Shown piece by piece: positions 19,228 through 28,059 of a DNA stretch of 64,000 bases. The number at the start of each line of letters is the position of its first letter. The first letter of the stretch is position 1. This DNA is from JAGLON01 sp041394985 (GTDB lineage Bacteria; Zixibacteria; MSB-5A5; GN15; JAAZOE01). The position numbers were made by a program, and so were the translations under genes. Where the stretch lies: positions 3,224,001 through 3,288,000 of the forward strand of contig JAWLBI010000001.1 in the NCBI GenBank assembly GCA_041394985.1. The letters run 5' to 3'. The notes under the pieces are model-generated. The model worked only from the letters and a program-made list of their open reading frames with translations, did no database searches and was not told the origin of the DNA.

Positions 19228-19767
19228 TTACACCTTCCTTTTCAGACAGTGTTTCAGCAATCTTCTGCCTCGAGCCAGAATATTATAGATATTGCTGATA
19301 GGCGTCTGCAATTTTCTGCTGACTTCGGCAACATCAAATCCCTGGAACACCAGGTTAACGACTCTGGCATAGCGGCGGTTTGCCTGAATCAATTCTTTCA
19401 TGCACGCCTCCAGAGCCATTGTGAACTCCGGTCGAGGCTGGAACGATGCTTGAGCTTCAGGTGAGGTCGACTCGCTTCTGAACTCGGTATCTCGGCTACG
19501 GACTTCGGTGCGCTGATAATAATTCCCAATCTTGTTCCGCAAAATGCTATAGGCCCAAGCCGCAAAATGAGTCGGAATTTCGCCCCCGGCTCGAAGTTTT
19601 TCAATGATAGTCAGGCATGCGTCCTGGGCTATATCTTCGGCATCGTTCCCCCATACACGTAATTTCGCCAGACAGTAAAATCTATCAAATAAATGGGAGA
19701 AAAGAAGATCTTCGGACTTTTTATCGCCCTGAGCGGCCTGAACAGCCGTCTCATAAAAATCAATCAT
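19228..19767 (-). CDS. ECF-type RNA polymerase sigma factor (copy 1)
   Basis: About 179 residues. Region 2 (FYCLAKLRVWGNDAEDIAQD to AAWAYSILRNKIGNYYQR) and region 4 (VVNLVFQGFDVAEVSRKLQ to NIYNILARGRRLLK) are both present, joined by a linker, as in ECF sigma factors that bind -35/-10 promoters. I place the start at ATG 19767 (AAAGG about 9 bases upstream); the longer frame begins with a TTG at 19824. It is the first gene of module copy 1 and is followed by its anti-sigma factor after one base. Autoregulation is usual for such pairs, but I could not identify a shared promoter motif upstream of the two modules. Confidence 0.9.
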   Translation of the reverse strand: MIDFYETAVQAAQGDKKSEDLLFSHLFDRFYCLAKLRVWGNDAEDIAQDACLTIIEKLRAGGEIPTHFAAWAYSILRNKIGNYYQRTEVRSRDTEFRSESTSPEAQASFQPRPEFTMALEACMKELIQANRRYARVVNLVFQGFDVAEVSRKLQTPISNIYNILARGRRLLKHCLKRKV

Positions 19768-20042
19768 GCTTATTGCCTTTGTTGTGCTCTTGCCGCAATA
19801 AATGGCATAATACCACTCTGTCAAGTTTTATCCGTTTTTTTACATGTTTCATGATAGAATTCGCGGACTTGGCAAATAACACTTTTAAGGCAGTAAGGAA
19901 TCAAGCGATACGGCCCAGACGACGACGCTCCTCCTACACGAGAGCGGTGAGCCGGTAGCAAGCGAAATGAGCCCTTTTTACTGCCGGTTTTTTTGGTATT
20001 ACAATGATTGCTTGTAAGAGCAATGGCGCTCAGGGGAGTTAC

Positions 20043-20064
20043 GGGGCGGTCAATTGACCGCCCC
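20043..20064. repeat. 22-bp perfect palindrome between the two modules
   Basis: GGGGCGGTCAATTGACCGCC followed by CC is its own reverse complement over 22 bases, centred on AATT. It lies 75 bases past the end of TPR-CHAT copy 2 and ahead of sigma copy 1. It could be a dyad-symmetric operator, the base of a hairpin ending the upstream transcript, or a member of a small dispersed palindrome family. The rest of 19768-20138 shows a weak hairpin near 19954-19987 with a T-run on the plus strand, but no gene. Confidence 0.7.
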
Positions 20065-20138
20065 GGCCAATTTATAATAATCCATGTACAATCCAAAAAA
20101 CGAATTGGGTTGTCGAGACCGGCCATTTCGCGCGACCC

Positions 20139-23100
20139 CTAATATGGATTTCCAAAGAGAATGAAGCCGCTCCAAAAGAACGGATGACTATTGCCCATAG
20201 CCTCTCGAGATTGTCGCAACAGTCCCAGTGTCGCCTCATGCAGGGCAATTCCCTTCGGTTTGCCATCTCGCAGCCAATGGCGATAGAATTCCGACATTAA
20301 TCGCGCACACTGTTTATCAGGCACTTTCCGGAGACTCATTAAAAGCGATTGGGCCCCGGCCTGCTGAAAGGCTCGTCGCAATCCGAATACTCCCTCGGCA
20401 TCGATAGTCTCTCCCAATCCGGTTTCGCAAGCCGAAAGCGTTACCAGATCGACTCCCTCAAAATCTAATGCCGATATTTCATATGCCGTCAGAATACCAT
20501 CATTTAACGAAGGCTTGCCGGAGGTGGAGGAATTAAACCGTGCATTAGCGCCGGCCAGAGCCAGCCCCGAATACAGCATAAAACAGTGATAATTGTCGAA
20601 GTCCTGAACATGTAAATCCGGGCAGACAAACCCGTGTGTGGCGAAATGATATATCTCCGAACGTTGAATCTGAAGTTTAACGGAGTTTTCCGTTGCCTGT
20701 CCGCCCGTAAATCGTTGAATACCTCCCGGCAACAAATCGCCTATCCCATTAATTATTTCCGTTGCCTCTTCATCAGTGCTGGACAGCGCAGCAAACGGCG
20801 CATCCAAACACTCGCCATCATCGCGAAAAGCTACTGCAAAGTCATCTCCATCCGATTCAAAGGACTGCTTAACATTATCGCTTGAAGCAGAGGCCAGTTC
20901 GGCAGGCTCCACATCATATTGCGGTGAGTAATACAGCGCCATGCTATTCGGATGCGTCTGATCTTCTACCGAATACTGTAACAGGTCACGCGAAGATGAC
21001 ACATAACTGACGACATGATCTTCAATAACATACTTCCCTTGCGGCAAGACCAGGGCCTCGAACGGCAGCAGATTCAATCCACCGTCGCAACTGATGATCC
21101 AGTGCCGGGCCGGAGAAATCGCTTTATAATACGGACCAATAATGCGGGTGAACAATTCCGATGCAATAGCGGTAAACCGGGCCTCCAGTGCGACGCCCTT
21201 ATCGCTATAAATGCCTGAAGGTACTTGATCGATAAGCACACGAGTCTTTTGTACGAGGCTGTCTATTTCCTTGATTGTTCCAAGATCATACAGTGCCGGT
21301 TCACCTCGTTTAGTCAAAACAATTGCCAGATAATGTGATTCCCCAAACAGGAGATAGGAGGCATCCGCCCGGTCGAAATCGTACGGTTCATATACCGCGA
21401 AATCAATAAGGACGGCATCATCAGGCAGTTTTGCCAGAACATCTTGTTTCGTAATCGAACGATTAAATATCTCCTGTGCGGCAACATCGCATCGGGAACT
21501 CAATTCGCTCTCCAGTCGATGCCTCTCAGAAAAAAGGCTGTCGAGAATCTGTTGATGCGCCTGCACATCATCGGCTCCCTGCAATGAAAACGTCAGGTTC
21601 GCGATCTCCTCGGATTTTTCGCCCAAGGCCTGATATATCGCCCGCAACTCTTCATCCATCGTACATCTGGCCAATTGGTTTTCCGAAATAATCGACTCCA
21701 GAGCAATAGCCTTGCCTCGCAATAACATCTCGAATGCGAATTCCTTGGCATCCGCCAGCCCTGATTTCATTGCCATAGAGTACAAAGAGTGCATGAGTAT
21801 AGGATGGGTTGCCAGATATCTCAGTTTTTGATCGGCCGTCGAGTATGAATAGGAGGCGCTCAGAAATTTCCGCCGATTGGCCAGAAGTTTCTTATAGTAA
21901 TTGAGACTGGTTTCATATTTGCCCATGGAGCCATAAAGAGTCGCCAGATAGGAATACAGCCCGGAAATATCCGGACTGTGGGATACTTTATTTTTCAGGT
22001 AGAGATCAAGTGCATGGAGAAGTGCGATTTCCGCTTCCGCATATGAACCCAGCGCATACTTATTCATCCCGGAGAGCATATAGGTTTCACCGGTCTTTTC
22101 GTTATCCTCTCCAAATGCTTGTTTCACTCGAGGGAGGATGTCAGTATATAGGGAATCTGCTGAGCTGTATTTCCCGGCCAGATAATATGCATATCCTAAA
22201 TAGCCGATGTAATTCAGATAATACAGCGATGATTCGCCTTCACTTTGCCGGTAATACTCACACATCTCCTTGAGGGCCGGGATGGCGGAATCATAATCGA
22301 ACAGAGCCATCGAGATGACCGCCTTGTTGCCGATGGCCGTAATATATTGGGGTGAATTCTCGCCGTGTACCGCGCGGCTTAACTCAATCTCCTTTTCGTT
22401 ATATTCAATCGCTTTCGAATAATTTCTCATCTGTTGGTAAATCGATGTCTTATAACTTACCATGAGGGCATATTCCGGGTGAAGTGTACCGACTGACTTT
22501 TCCAGTATCTCCTCGCATCGATCCAAAAGATTCAGCGCCTCGGCTTGCGATTCCAACATCCCCAGACAATCGGCTCGCGAATTGAGATACTTCCCCAATT
22601 CGGGATTGTCCGGCCGCAAAATCGATTCCACCATCTCCAGAGATTGAGCCGTCATTGAGTCATATACGGCTATTTGATATCGATACATAAACGTATATGA
22701 CCAATCCTGAAGACAGTCGGCTTCCTTGACCGGATAATTATTTTTCCGGGCAATTGCCTGCGCATTCGAAAAGGCAATATCCGCCGAGTCTAATTGCCCT
22801 CGCATCGCGTAAATGTCGCCCCAAAAATAATTTTGCTCAAAGAGATGCAGCGGGTGGATAGTATCGACTCGGTCAATGATCTGCGCTGCAGCATTGAGAA
22901 ATTCCTGCGCCGAATCCGCGTCGTCATTATATATGTGGACCTGACACAGACGGTGGAGCACCCGCAGGAGGATATCCTTATCCTCGGGCTGTGCGGGAGA
23001 AACCGATTTCAGAAGCTGATTGAAAAGCCGCAATGAGTAATCGTCATCCCTGAGCATCTGGGCCAGTTCCCCTTTGAAAAAAAGCAACGCGGCGTTCAAT

Positions 23101-23459
23101 CGCCTATCTCGGATATTCGCCTTAGTAATTTTATCAGTGGCCGCTTCAAAACAGATGCCGGATGAATCATAATATCCATCCCGCAGAAACGAATATCCCT
23201 GGCGAAGTAACAATACGGCAGCCTTAAATGATGCCGCGCTGTCGTCTCCCCGAACTTCGTTTAACAGCTCACGCAAAGCCGCGCTTGCATCGGTATAGCG
23301 ATAACTCTTGATTAAGGAATCGACATGAGATAATGCAGGAATCAGTTCATTATCATCAATGTTCAACACGGTATAATCAATAGGATCCGATTTTGCTTCC
23401 GACACGCAGAACAATAGAAGGCACAGTGCACCAAAAACGGCAAATACCCGAAATGTCAT
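20139..23459 (-). CDS. Exported TPR-CHAT caspase-like protease (module copy 2)
   Basis: About 1106 residues. Signal peptide MTFRVFAVFGALCLLLFCVS, then a TPR array (about residues 40-570) with repeats such as ALGSYAEAEIALLHALDLYL, then a CHAT domain with DGGLNLLPFEALVLP, catalytic His942 in HFATHG and Cys1011 in LSACETG, followed by EGVFGLRRAFQQAGAQSLL. Similar to the 14958-18482 protein throughout, but the two differ in length and in many positions, so the duplication is not recent. AGGAG precedes ATG 23459 at a good distance. It follows its anti-sigma gene after 204 bases, a gap long enough to hold its own promoter or a regulatory leader. Role as for copy 1: a gated cysteine protease on the outer side of the inner membrane. 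Confidence 0.9.
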   Translation of the reverse strand: MTFRVFAVFGALCLLLFCVSEAKSDPIDYTVLNIDDNELIPALSHVDSLIKSYRYTDASAALRELLNEVRGDDSAASFKAAVLLLRQGYSFLRDGYYDSSGICFEAATDKITKANIRDRRLNAALLFFKGELAQMLRDDDYSLRLFNQLLKSVSPAQPEDKDILLRVLHRLCQVHIYNDDADSAQEFLNAAAQIIDRVDTIHPLHLFEQNYFWGDIYAMRGQLDSADIAFSNAQAIARKNNYPVKEADCLQDWSYTFMYRYQIAVYDSMTAQSLEMVESILRPDNPELGKYLNSRADCLGMLESQAEALNLLDRCEEILEKSVGTLHPEYALMVSYKTSIYQQMRNYSKAIEYNEKEIELSRAVHGENSPQYITAIGNKAVISMALFDYDSAIPALKEMCEYYRQSEGESSLYYLNYIGYLGYAYYLAGKYSSADSLYTDILPRVKQAFGEDNEKTGETYMLSGMNKYALGSYAEAEIALLHALDLYLKNKVSHSPDISGLYSYLATLYGSMGKYETSLNYYKKLLANRRKFLSASYSYSTADQKLRYLATHPILMHSLYSMAMKSGLADAKEFAFEMLLRGKAIALESIISENQLARCTMDEELRAIYQALGEKSEEIANLTFSLQGADDVQAHQQILDSLFSERHRLESELSSRCDVAAQEIFNRSITKQDVLAKLPDDAVLIDFAVYEPYDFDRADASYLLFGESHYLAIVLTKRGEPALYDLGTIKEIDSLVQKTRVLIDQVPSGIYSDKGVALEARFTAIASELFTRIIGPYYKAISPARHWIISCDGGLNLLPFEALVLPQGKYVIEDHVVSYVSSSRDLLQYSVEDQTHPNSMALYYSPQYDVEPAELASASSDNVKQSFESDGDDFAVAFRDDGECLDAPFAALSSTDEEATEIINGIGDLLPGGIQRFTGGQATENSVKLQIQRSEIYHFATHGFVCPDLHVQDFDNYHCFMLYSGLALAGANARFNSSTSGKPSLNDGILTAYEISALDFEGVDLVTLSACETGLGETIDAEGVFGLRRAFQQAGAQSLLMSLRKVPDKQCARLMSEFYRHWLRDGKPKGIALHEATLGLLRQSREAMGNSHPFFWSGFILFGNPY

Positions 23460-23663
23460 TCGGCCACTCCTTTTTTCCTCTTTACTTTGAAGGTCGTGCT
23501 CTTTACTGATCTAGATATACATCCCTTGCTCGTATCATTAAAATAACGGATTCGAATCAATGCGTAAAGCCCTTTATGAGAAAATCAGCAAATTAATATA
23601 AAGGGATAATCGAATCGGTTTGTGTATTTGCCGATTTTAACTGCATGTGATAAATAGTTCAGT

Positions 23664-24347
23664 CTATTTAATGGAAAAGATGTATTCGGCACATTTTTCG
23701 GGCATTTCCGATTCATTCGCACAAATTAGTAGACGATATGTACCTAATATGCGGTCATTATTCGGAATTAATAGCCTGCCGACTTTATAGATGTCAAAAT
23801 GAAGGAATCGACTATCGAAGTATACGGTATCCCTGCCATCCCGCTCAAGCAAAACGGCCGGCGGGCGATTTGTGTTGAAATCAAGATATATAAATGCAAC
23901 GGAAACATACGCCGTTTGTTCATCTATCACTAATTCGGTTCCGCCGTTTCGTTGCTGTATGAGATTCAACTCCTTTACCGGCCCCGGTTCAACCACCGGA
24001 TGCGATAAGAACGTAACCGCCCACGTCATCGCCATTATAATAAGCACTGCCATCAGGAATGCCGGTCTGAGGATAAACGGCAATTCGGATTTGAAAAATG
24101 TCCGCAGGAATGATTTCTTTCGCGATGTTTCGGTAATTGCGGTATCCAAGGATGCGATTTCCCGTACAATTTCATCGTCCGCTTTCATCATTCCGGTCAC
24201 ATGCTCGAATTCCTTTAATCGGGCCATGCAATAGTCACATGCCATCATATGAAGTTCAAATGATTCGACTAACTCATCGGATAATGTCCCGACTTCATAG
24301 GCATGCAGAAGTTGGCCTATCTCTTTATTCGTACAGGTATTATTCAT
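23664..24347 (-). CDS. Zinc-finger anti-sigma factor, membrane-anchored (copy 2)
   Basis: About 227 residues. ATG 24347 overlaps the sigma stop by 8 bases, which couples translation of the two; the longer open frame (to 24410) is sigma coding sequence read in another frame. The zf-HC2 domain is complete: Cys in NNTCTNKEIG, then HMMACDYC as the His-x3-Cys-x2-Cys part. A membrane helix (FLMAVLIIMAMTWAVTFL, about 105-122) leads to an exterior beta-rich domain (VVEPGPVKEL onward). Same architecture as copy 1 but with an ordinary ATG. It should sequester the sigma factor 24340-24897. Confidence 0.88.
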   Translation of the reverse strand: MNNTCTNKEIGQLLHAYEVGTLSDELVESFELHMMACDYCMARLKEFEHVTGMMKADDEIVREIASLDTAITETSRKKSFLRTFFKSELPFILRPAFLMAVLIIMAMTWAVTFLSHPVVEPGPVKELNLIQQRNGGTELVIDEQTAYVSVAFIYLDFNTNRPPAVLLERDGRDTVYFDSRFLHFDIYKVGRLLIPNNDRILGTYRLLICANESEMPEKCAEYIFSIK

Positions 24348-24897
24348 TTTTGGTCTCATTGCCGAAGATACAATTAAAAAGCCAACCGCGACAGCGGTGC
24401 AACATGACATACATATAGTTTGGCTTTATGCCCAGTTTCTCACAAATCTCCACGGATGTATATCCCTGATTCGATAAATTCAAAATTCTGATATAATTCG
24501 GATACTGGTCCGCCATTTTTCTGAGACACCCCTTCAGAATCAGGCGAAATTCGAAATTTTCCTCGGTCGATTTTCGCCCGATTATCTCTTCTATTCCTTC
24601 GGAGGAGTACTCTATACTTTTCTTATATTTCGAGCTCCGCATATGGCTGCCGATTTTATTTCTCAATATTTTATATGCCCAGGCCAAAAACTCGACATCG
24701 GAGGGCGTATTATGGAATTTCTCAAAGACGGTAATACACGCCTCATGCGCTATATCCTCGGCCATGTCTCTCGATATTCTTTTTTGCGCCAGAATGATAA
24801 ATCTTACTCGGAGATATTCAAAGACTCTATGCTCGGCCTCTGTATCGCCATGCCTCGCGCGCTCGACAAATACTTGTAATTCTCTGTCCTGCAACAT
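24340..24897 (-). CDS. ECF-type RNA polymerase sigma factor (copy 2)
   Basis: 185 residues. Region 2 runs through FIILAQKRISRDMAEDIAHE and FLAWAYKILRNKIGSHMRS; region 4 through IRILNLSNQGYTSVEICEKL and YMYVMLHRCRGWL. It shares the phrases AWAYxILRNKIG and AEDIA with sigma copy 1, supporting module duplication. First gene of module copy 2. The ribosome site before ATG 24897 is weak. The 300 bases upstream hold no gene, only a terminator belonging to the downstream-coded LamG protein. Confidence 0.9.
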   Translation of the reverse strand: MLQDRELQVFVERARHGDTEAEHRVFEYLRVRFIILAQKRISRDMAEDIAHEACITVFEKFHNTPSDVEFLAWAYKILRNKIGSHMRSSKYKKSIEYSSEGIEEIIGRKSTEENFEFRLILKGCLRKMADQYPNYIRILNLSNQGYTSVEICEKLGIKPNYMYVMLHRCRGWLFNCIFGNETKNE

Positions 24898-25115
24898 AAT
24901 AAGTCGATCTTGACAACCCTATATCCCAAACATAGAAATTTATAGCCGTAAGGAAACAGCAAACAGGAAAAAAGCAAGCACTTATTGAGGCTTGAGGCAA
25001 AAAGGGCCTTCCATGTAAGATATCGTGAGGCGCCCGTGAAAATTATACGTCATCAGTACCGGGCCAATGATCCGAATCTATCGGTTTGATGGCAACCCAT
25101 GCCAAAAAGTATAAA

Positions 25116-25145
25116 CCCGGCAGGGTGAGCACTGATCCTGCCGGG
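25116..25145 (-). terminator. Intrinsic terminator of the LamG/dockerin gene
   Basis: CCCGGCAGG (25116-25124) and CCTGCCGGG (25137-25145) form a 9-bp perfect stem. Read on the minus strand it lies 66 bases past the stop of the gene ending at 25212 and is followed by TTTATACTTTTT. Confidence 0.82.
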
Positions 25146-25211
25146 CAATTCCTCTCAATGAGCGCATGCGCTAATCGAGATATATGGGCCCCCTCCTGTC
25201 TTTAGACGAGA

Positions 25212-27881
25212 CTACTTCAAAAGTATCATCTTCTTCGTATCCGAGTATTTCCCTGCGATAATCCTGTAAAAATAGATGCCGCTGGCAACCGTTTGTCCCA
25301 TAGTATCTTTGCTGTCCCAGACAACAGAATACTCGCCGGCTTCCTTATACCCGGAGGCAAGCGTCCGCACCTTTTGACCGGCCACATTGAAGACGTCGAT
25401 GGTCACATCGGCGGCATCGGGGAGTGCATAGGAAATAGTCGTCGTCGGGTTAAACGGATTGGGATAGCTGGATGACTCGAATCTTCGTATCAAGGTATTG
25501 AAATTATTCCGAATACCTGATTCACTCGTCATTCCTGATACATCCGCGGCGATGGCATCGATAACCTCTGCCGGGCCCTCGATTTGAATAAGAGAGATCT
25601 CCCCTGGCGGTATATACCCTTCGCCTTTCATATCCAGAAGACCTATGAGTGTTTCGTTCGCAAAGCGCGATGCAAATACGTCGATGCCATTGACCTGATT
25701 TGTGATTCGAGCATCGGCCTGCGTCCGGACGCGCAATTGTAAACCATATATGTCCCGAGTCGACTCCACCGATATGGTGCTCACCTCACCGTCATATTCG
25801 ACTGTGATTTCGGGACCCCATCCCGGGTGTCCGGTCTTATAGAAACCGGCTTCTTCAAAATCTGAAATGCAGCAATAGTCGCCGGTCACACACCCGCACT
25901 GCGGCGGCGGGCCGCCTTTGAAGATGTAATTAATCATGTAGACGGGATCGCCGATATTAAGAGAACAATCGCCATTGGCATCACCGGCATCGAGGTTGAC
26001 GGGAGCCGGTCCGCCATTAAAGATATAGTTAACCATATACACGGCATCACCGATATTGAATGTACCGTCGCCGTTAGCATCTCCCGCCACATACCGGCCG
26101 AGTTTTGAAGTAAATACGGAGACCGTATCGAAGTCATATCGCACATCCATCAATCCCGAAGTCTCACAATCCGCAAACTCATTACTGTGCGGCCCTAACT
26201 CGGTCGCTTCGAATGTAAGGAGTATTGTATCGCCGTATGCAAACCCATCCGGTATTGTAAATATCAAATTCGCCAAAAGCATAGTCGTTTCGGCTGCAAT
26301 GGGTGTACCTTCAAAATTCAGACCGCCGAAAATTACTTGATCGGTTTCGTTATTAACAGAGTCTGCTTGGCTCCAGGTCTCAAGGCCGGTGCCCGAGTAA
26401 TCAATATCCTGCAGTGTCAAATCATAATTTGCGGTCCAATGCAACGAGGGGCTCAAAGCACAGACATCTTTGGTAAATTGCCCGTACACCGGAACCATAA
26501 AAGTGGAGTCACATTCGATATCGATGGCAAGCGCCTGAATTGACACGGCATCGTTCAGATACAGGTTTTGTATCTCTGCCGGAGTAAGCACATAGTTATA
26601 CAACCTAAGATCATCGATGAGACCTCGGAAGTTGTCGATATCATCATGGACGGCACTACCGCCAATCATAAAATCCGCGACACTCGGTCCGCCGGCGGTA
26701 TGACTTGTTCCCGTAGATGCCAGTTGGCCGTTTATGAAGAGTTTTACTTCCGAACCGTCAGGGGTTCCATCCCATGTGCCGCAAAGGAAAACCCAGTCAT
26801 CTTCGGGATTCGGTGCGCTTGCCCCCCAGGAATTTCCGGCGGACGAACCGCAGGCATAAAAAGACCAGGTGTGCCGATTATATAGAGTGAGCGACATTCC
26901 GTGATATCCTGCTGTCGGACCGCCGTTGGAAGCGACGAAATAATGATCATCGGTTCCCGGTTCAACCTTCACCCATGCCGCGATCGTGTATGGAGGCGTA
27001 TTGACGATGGGATTATCGATTTCGACTCGATCATCGTCGCCATCGAAGCGGAGTGCACCATCGTACAGACCGCCATCTTCGTATGCACCAATCACCATTC
27101 CATCAAAGCCGTTACCGGTAACATCTTCGATGGTATCATTCACGATTTCGTCGAATGTCCAATGGGCAATCAGTTGTGGCGTCTGGAATCTCGCGTAGCG
27201 AGCATAATCTGAAATACGCACTTCATCCATCCAGCCATGCATGGGATTAGATACATTCCTGGCACCGAGGAGCAGCGGCGTCGAACTGCTGACAATCGTT
27301 CCGGATGCGGCAATACTGTCAGCGGGCTGGCCATTGATGTACATCGTCACCATTTCTCCGGTGTACTCGACTGCAACATGCGTCCAGGTATCGAGGGGAA
27401 CTTGATAATCAGGCATAACGATGTATTCGCCGGTATTCGTCGTGAATTTTGCCCAGAGTTTATCGCGATGTGTCTCATCGGAATCAACAACATAGAGAGT
27501 ATAGCTGCCTTCCTTTTCGAACAAATAATTCCAGAAATCGGCGCCATATGAATCAATCTTAAACCAGCACTCAATTGTCAGTTTTTCCATTCCGGAAAGG
27601 ACAGCGTCATCGGTAATGCTGGGAAAGTTCGTACCTCCGCAATGTAATGCGCCGTTAAACCCCGACTGTCCCGATCCCCAATCAGGCGTGCCGATGATTT
27701 CACCGAATAGATCATTTGCCGATGCATCATCGACAACAGTTCCGGACGTTTCATCCAGATGCCACAGGCCCACGGTGTACTCATCGGACGCATACGGCTG
27801 CGTCCAATCGGATTGCGCCCTTCCGGTGCCGGTCAAACACAGGATCATTGCACACATCAGAAATAACAGTTGCCTTTTCAT
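25212..27881 (-). CDS. Secreted LamG-type lectin/dockerin protein with type IX-like C-terminal tail
   Basis: 889 residues. Signal peptide MKRQLLFLMCAMILCLTGTG with cleavage near RAQS. Two concanavalin/LamG-like domains (about 30-230 and 240-445; phrases such as LTIECWFKIDS, YTIAAWVKVEPG, MHGWMDEVRISDYARYA). Then a cohesin-like beta domain (about 450-595), two dockerin-type calcium repeats (GDANGDGTFNIGDAVYMVNY and GDANGDCSLNIGDPVYMINY, about 605-665), another beta domain, and a FlgD-like tail with SSYPNPFNPTTTISY and GIYFYRIIAG. The tail is the kind used by type IX-like secretion in FCB bacteria. GGGGAG precedes the ATG. Probably a surface or secreted polysaccharide-binding protein; no catalytic domain is visible. 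The next gene upstream is an NtrC-type regulator. Confidence 0.88.
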   Translation of the reverse strand: MKRQLLFLMCAMILCLTGTGRAQSDWTQPYASDEYTVGLWHLDETSGTVVDDASANDLFGEIIGTPDWGSGQSGFNGALHCGGTNFPSITDDAVLSGMEKLTIECWFKIDSYGADFWNYLFEKEGSYTLYVVDSDETHRDKLWAKFTTNTGEYIVMPDYQVPLDTWTHVAVEYTGEMVTMYINGQPADSIAASGTIVSSSTPLLLGARNVSNPMHGWMDEVRISDYARYARFQTPQLIAHWTFDEIVNDTIEDVTGNGFDGMVIGAYEDGGLYDGALRFDGDDDRVEIDNPIVNTPPYTIAAWVKVEPGTDDHYFVASNGGPTAGYHGMSLTLYNRHTWSFYACGSSAGNSWGASAPNPEDDWVFLCGTWDGTPDGSEVKLFINGQLASTGTSHTAGGPSVADFMIGGSAVHDDIDNFRGLIDDLRLYNYVLTPAEIQNLYLNDAVSIQALAIDIECDSTFMVPVYGQFTKDVCALSPSLHWTANYDLTLQDIDYSGTGLETWSQADSVNNETDQVIFGGLNFEGTPIAAETTMLLANLIFTIPDGFAYGDTILLTFEATELGPHSNEFADCETSGLMDVRYDFDTVSVFTSKLGRYVAGDANGDGTFNIGDAVYMVNYIFNGGPAPVNLDAGDANGDCSLNIGDPVYMINYIFKGGPPPQCGCVTGDYCCISDFEEAGFYKTGHPGWGPEITVEYDGEVSTISVESTRDIYGLQLRVRTQADARITNQVNGIDVFASRFANETLIGLLDMKGEGYIPPGEISLIQIEGPAEVIDAIAADVSGMTSESGIRNNFNTLIRRFESSSYPNPFNPTTTISYALPDAADVTIDVFNVAGQKVRTLASGYKEAGEYSVVWDSKDTMGQTVASGIYFYRIIAGKYSDTKKMILLK

Positions 27882-28059
27882 GATTCTCCCCTTGCGATAA
27901 TTGTACTTGTTTCAATTGGTAACCTTTGGGGAGAGTTATCGCAATTGACATGCCAGATGCGATGATTTCGCAACCGGTTAGGAGACAATGCGATAAACAA
28001 TCATCATGAGGCAAGTGAGGTAGGATACTATCAAATAAGCAGGCTATGCGAGGTGAATA

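Noticed and set aside
14958..24897. Possible type III-E CRISPR locus because of TPR-CHAT and sigma factor genes
   Set aside because: No Cas7-11-like, Cas1/Cas2 or repeat array is present; the proteases have signal peptides, unlike Csx29.
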